DNA of 8,134 bases, taken from Nitrosomonadales bacterium (lineage in GTDB: Bacteria; Pseudomonadota; Gammaproteobacteria; Burkholderiales; SG8-41). The stretch lies in assembly GCA_009885185.1 (NCBI GenBank), contig VFLF01000761.1, forward strand, positions 1-8,134, read 5' to 3'. This document shows, in pieces, positions 6,234-8,134 of this stretch. Both the position numbers and the translations under genes were made by a program. How positions within the stretch are numbered: position 1 is the stretch's first letter; the number at the start of each line of letters is the position of its first letter. A model generated the notes under the pieces. That model searched no databases. It worked only from the letters and a program-made list of their open reading frames with translations, and was not told where the DNA came from.

Positions 6234-7043
6234 TTGGCTGTGTTAGATAATAATCTCATAGAAATCAAGGACGTAAGCTACGCATACGGTACGCGCCCGA
6301 TTTTGACTGGGATCAATATGTCGATCCGGCGCGGCAGCACGGTCGCCATCATGGGCATCAGCGGTTCGGGCAAGACCACGCTGTTGCGGTTGATGGCCGG
6401 CGTGATGAAGGCCAAGCATGGCGAAGTATGGGTCGGCGGCCAGTTGGTCAATAATCTGGATCAGGCGGGCATTTACAAAATGCGCCGGCGGCTCGGCATG
6501 ATGTTTCAGTTCGGCGCGCTGTTCACCGATTTGTCGGTGTTCGACAACGTGGCGTTCCAGATGCGCGAACACACGGACCTGTCCGAGGCGATGATTCGTG
6601 ACCTGGTGCTGATGAAACTGCACGCGGTGGGCTTGCGCGGCGCGCACAAGATGATGCCTTCCGAACTGTCGGGCGGCATGTCGCGGCGCGTGGCGCTGGC
6701 GCGCGCGATTGCGCTGGATCCCATGCTGATGCTTTACGACGAACCGTTTACCGGGCTTGATCCGATCGCGATGGGTATTATCAGCAACCTCATCAAGGAA
6801 TTGAATGCCGCGCTTGGCGCGACATCGATCGTGGTGACACACGACGTGCATGAGGCGATGGAGGTGGTGGACTACGTGTACTATCTGTCCGACGGTAAAA
6901 TGGTGGCGCACGGCACGCCGGACGAGATACGCAATTCGACTGACCCGCTGGTGCGCCAGTTTGTGTATGGCGAGTTCGACGGGCCGGTGGCGTATCAATA
7001 CCCCAGCCGCACGCTGGTGGATGACATGAGACTGAGCGCGTAA
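6234..7043 (+). CDS. mlaF: MlaF, ATPase of the Mla phospholipid-transport ABC complex
   Basis: This cytoplasmic ATPase drives the MlaFEDB complex in the inner membrane, which exchanges phospholipids with the outer membrane and keeps its outer leaflet asymmetric. It has 269 residues, the family's normal length. Walker A is GISGSGKTT (41-49), the Q-loop glutamine is Gln92 in [20 protein letters not shown], the signature [14 protein letters not shown] (145-158), Walker [14 protein letters not shown] (165-177) and the switch histidine His203 in [25 protein letters not shown] matches MlaF closely. The C-terminal extension ([19 protein letters not shown]) is the tail that in known MlaF structures clasps the neighbouring subunit. 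The start is TTG 6234; GTG 6240 is an alternative giving a protein two residues shorter. Neither has a clear Shine-Dalgarno. It is the first gene of a plus-strand operon with mlaE and mlaD. The reading frame is closed by TAA inside an imperfect duplicated segment. Confidence 0.96.
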   Translation: MAVLDNNLIEIKDVSYAYGTRPILTGINMSIRRGSTVAIMGISGSGKTTLLRLMAGVMKAKHGEVWVGGQLVNNLDQAGIYKMRRRLGMMFQFGALFTDLSVFDNVAFQMREHTDLSEAMIRDLVLMKLHAVGLRGAHKMMPSELSGGMSRRVALARAIALDPMLMLYDEPFTGLDPIAMGIISNLIKELNAALGATSIVVTHDVHEAMEVVDYVYYLSDGKMVAHGTPDEIRNSTDPLVRQFVYGEFDGPVAYQYPSRTLVDDMRLSA

Positions 7044-7067
7044 ATGAGTACAAAAATAAGCGCGTAG
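7026..7067 (+). repeat. Imperfect tandem duplication at the mlaF 3' end, creating a 7-codon mini-ORF
   Basis: Unit one (7026-7043) is the last six codons of mlaF, coding MRLSA and ending in TAA. Unit two (7044-7067) starts directly after it with ATG and codes MSTKISA before TAG. Both start ATGAG and end AGCGCGTA plus a purine; the second is longer by 6 bp of A-rich sequence. The octamer AGCGCGTA is at 7035-7042 and 7059-7066. The mini-ORF abuts the mlaF stop (TAAATG), so terminating ribosomes could restart on it. It may equally be a relic of a small duplication. No function is known to me. Confidence 0.5.
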
Positions 7068-7084
7068 ACTTTCAAAGAACAGAC

Positions 7085-7879
7085 ATGGCCGCACACACGG
7101 GATTTTCGATACGCAGAATCGGCGCCGCCAGCATCGACGGCGTGCTGCGCCTGGGCTACGCGTCGCGCTTTCTGGCGCGCACGGTGATGAGTTCCGGCAC
7201 CAGCTTTGCCCGCCCGCGGCTGGTGATCCGCGAGTTGTATTTCACCGGCGTGCTGTCGCTGATTATTATCATCGTGTCGGGGCTGTTCGTCGGCATGGTG
7301 CTGGGTTTTCAGGGTTATCACACGCTGCAAACCTACGGCTCGGAATCCGCGCTGGGCGTGCTGGTGGCGCTGTCGCTGGTGCGCGAACTGGGGCCGGTGG
7401 TTTCCGCGCTGCTCTTCGCCAGCCGCGCCGGTTCCGCGATGACCGCGGAGATTGGCTTGATGAAAGCCACCGAGCAGTTGTCGGCGATGGAAATGATGGC
7501 GGTGGATCCGATTTCGCGCGTGGTGGCGCCGCGCTTCTGGGCGGGCGTGATTTCAATGCCGCTGCTGGCGGCGATGTTCAGCGCGATGGGCGTGTTCGGC
7601 GGTTATCTGGTCGGCGTGGTGCTGATCGGCGTGGACGAAGGATCGTTCTGGTCGCAGATGCAAAGCGCGGTGGATTTTCGCGAAGACATCATGAACGGCG
7701 TCATCAAAAGCGTGGTGTTTGGCCTCGCGGTGACGTGGATTTCGCTGTTCGAGGGCTACGACGCGCCGCCGACCGCCGAAGGCGTGTCGGGCGCGACCAC
7801 GCGCACCGTGGTCACGTCTTCGCTGGCGATTCTGGCATTGGATTTCTTGTTAACGGCATTCATGTTCCGGGGGGTATGA
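7085..7879 (+). CDS. mlaE: MlaE, permease of the Mla phospholipid-transport ABC complex
   Basis: This integral inner-membrane subunit forms the lipid-handling core of the Mla complex between the MlaF ATPase dimer and the periplasmic MlaD ring. It has 264 residues, close to the 260 of the E. coli protein. An amphipathic N-terminal region (about 7-50) is followed by hydrophobic segments near 53-75, 88-112, 151-182, 205-222 and 243-262. Family hallmarks include [15 protein letters not shown], the conserved block [20 protein letters not shown] (99-118) leading into [30 protein letters not shown], and [20 protein letters not shown] (208-227). ATG 7085 follows mlaF by 41 bp and has only a weak purine-rich site (AAAGAA). 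The 3' end overlaps the possible mlaD start ATG 7876 as ATGA, indicating coupled translation. Confidence 0.96.
   Translation: MAAHTGFSIRRIGAASIDGVLRLGYASRFLARTVMSSGTSFARPRLVIRELYFTGVLSLIIIIVSGLFVGMVLGFQGYHTLQTYGSESALGVLVALSLVRELGPVVSALLFASRAGSAMTAEIGLMKATEQLSAMEMMAVDPISRVVAPRFWAGVISMPLLAAMFSAMGVFGGYLVGVVLIGVDEGSFWSQMQSAVDFREDIMNGVIKSVVFGLAVTWISLFEGYDAPPTAEGVSGATTRTVVTSSLAILALDFLLTAFMFRGV
7869..7874 (+). promoter_or_regulatory. Ribosome binding site for mlaD (G-run)
   Basis: Six consecutive G residues lie 1 nt before ATG 7876 and 4 nt before ATG 7879, inside the last codons of mlaE. It is the most ribosome-site-like sequence before any gene in the window and favours ATG 7879 as the mlaD start. 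Confidence 0.5.
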
Positions 7880-8134
7880 TGGAGCGATCCACACTCGATC
7901 TTTGGGTAGGGCTTTTTGTGGTAGCGGGTATCGGCGCGCTGATGGTGTTGGCGATGAAAGTCGGCAACATGAGCGGCGTCAGCGCCGGCGACTCCTATGC
8001 GCTGACGGCCAATTTTGAAAATATCGGCGGCTTAAAGCCGCGTGCGCCAATCAAGAGCGCGGGGGTGGTGGTGGGGCGCGTTTCCGACATTCGTTTCGAT
8101 AACGAAAAATTCGTCGCCACGGTGTCGATGAATA
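7876..8134 (+). CDS. mlaD: MlaD, membrane-anchored MCE-domain subunit (partial, runs off right edge)
   Basis: MlaD is anchored in the inner membrane and forms a periplasmic hexameric ring that passes phospholipid between MlaE and the soluble carrier MlaC. Numbering is from ATG 7879; 85 codons are visible. The sequence begins [20 protein letters not shown], with a single membrane anchor at about 8-27, and then enters the MCE domain. The hallmark [20 protein letters not shown] (46-65), followed by GRVSDIRFD, matches the family. The start is ATG 7876 or the adjacent ATG 7879: the first overlaps the mlaE stop, while a run of six G (7869-7874) acting as ribosome site is better spaced from the second. 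The gene should continue about 70-90 codons beyond the window, and mlaC and mlaB would be expected next from the usual operon layout, which is inference. Confidence 0.95.
   Translation, partial: MMERSTLDLWVGLFVVAGIGALMVLAMKVGNMSGVSAGDSYALTANFENIGGLKPRAPIKSAGVVVGRVSDIRFDNEKFVATVSMN

Noticed and set aside
6243..7094. Minus-strand open frame of 283 codons opposite mlaF
   Set aside because: Full overlap with mlaF, which has every ABC motif; the antisense product is His/Arg-rich and unrecognisable.

Overview
The window looks like chromosomal DNA of a GC-rich Proteobacterium, most likely a beta- or a related gammaproteobacterium. The evidence is the protein families: an MSHA-type secretin system, a sigma-54 activator, and an Mla phospholipid-transport operon beginning F-E-D. 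The genus cannot be fixed from sequence reading alone. No RNA genes, insertion sequences, phage genes or CRISPR repeats were seen.

Left block (about 1-5300, minus strand, transcribed right to left): a sigma-54-dependent response regulator, an ExeA/MshM-like AAA+ ATPase with one membrane segment and a C-terminal SPOR domain, an MshL-like secretin lipoprotein, and the first 188 codons of an MshN-like membrane protein that runs off the left edge. The genes are separated by 12 bp, about 8 bp, and an ATGA overlap. This suggests one operon for the outer-membrane pore and assembly part of a type IV (MSHA-like) pilus or a type II-like secretion machine. The order regulator-M-L-N differs from the L-M-N order of the classical Vibrio msh locus. 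No pilin, motor ATPase or inner-membrane platform gene is in view; these may lie left of the window.

Middle (about 5369-6133, minus strand): an ABC transporter ATPase of the ABC-2 exporter type with no permease beside it. It is 5' of the regulator on the same strand and may be co-transcribed with it.

Right block (6234-8134, plus strand): mlaF, mlaE and the start of mlaD, divergent from everything to the left. They encode the ATPase, the permease and the membrane-anchored MCE subunit of the complex that moves phospholipids between the inner and outer membranes. Roughly 100 bp between the divergent genes carries a good sigma-70-like promoter candidate for mla, a weaker sigma-54-like match and a small inverted repeat.

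The families present are known. The features most worth following are the SPOR-bearing ATPase, the unusual secretin (coiled-coil insert and altered C-terminal motif), the rearranged gene order with a dedicated sigma-54 activator, and an imperfect tandem duplication at the end of mlaF that creates a seven-codon mini-ORF.
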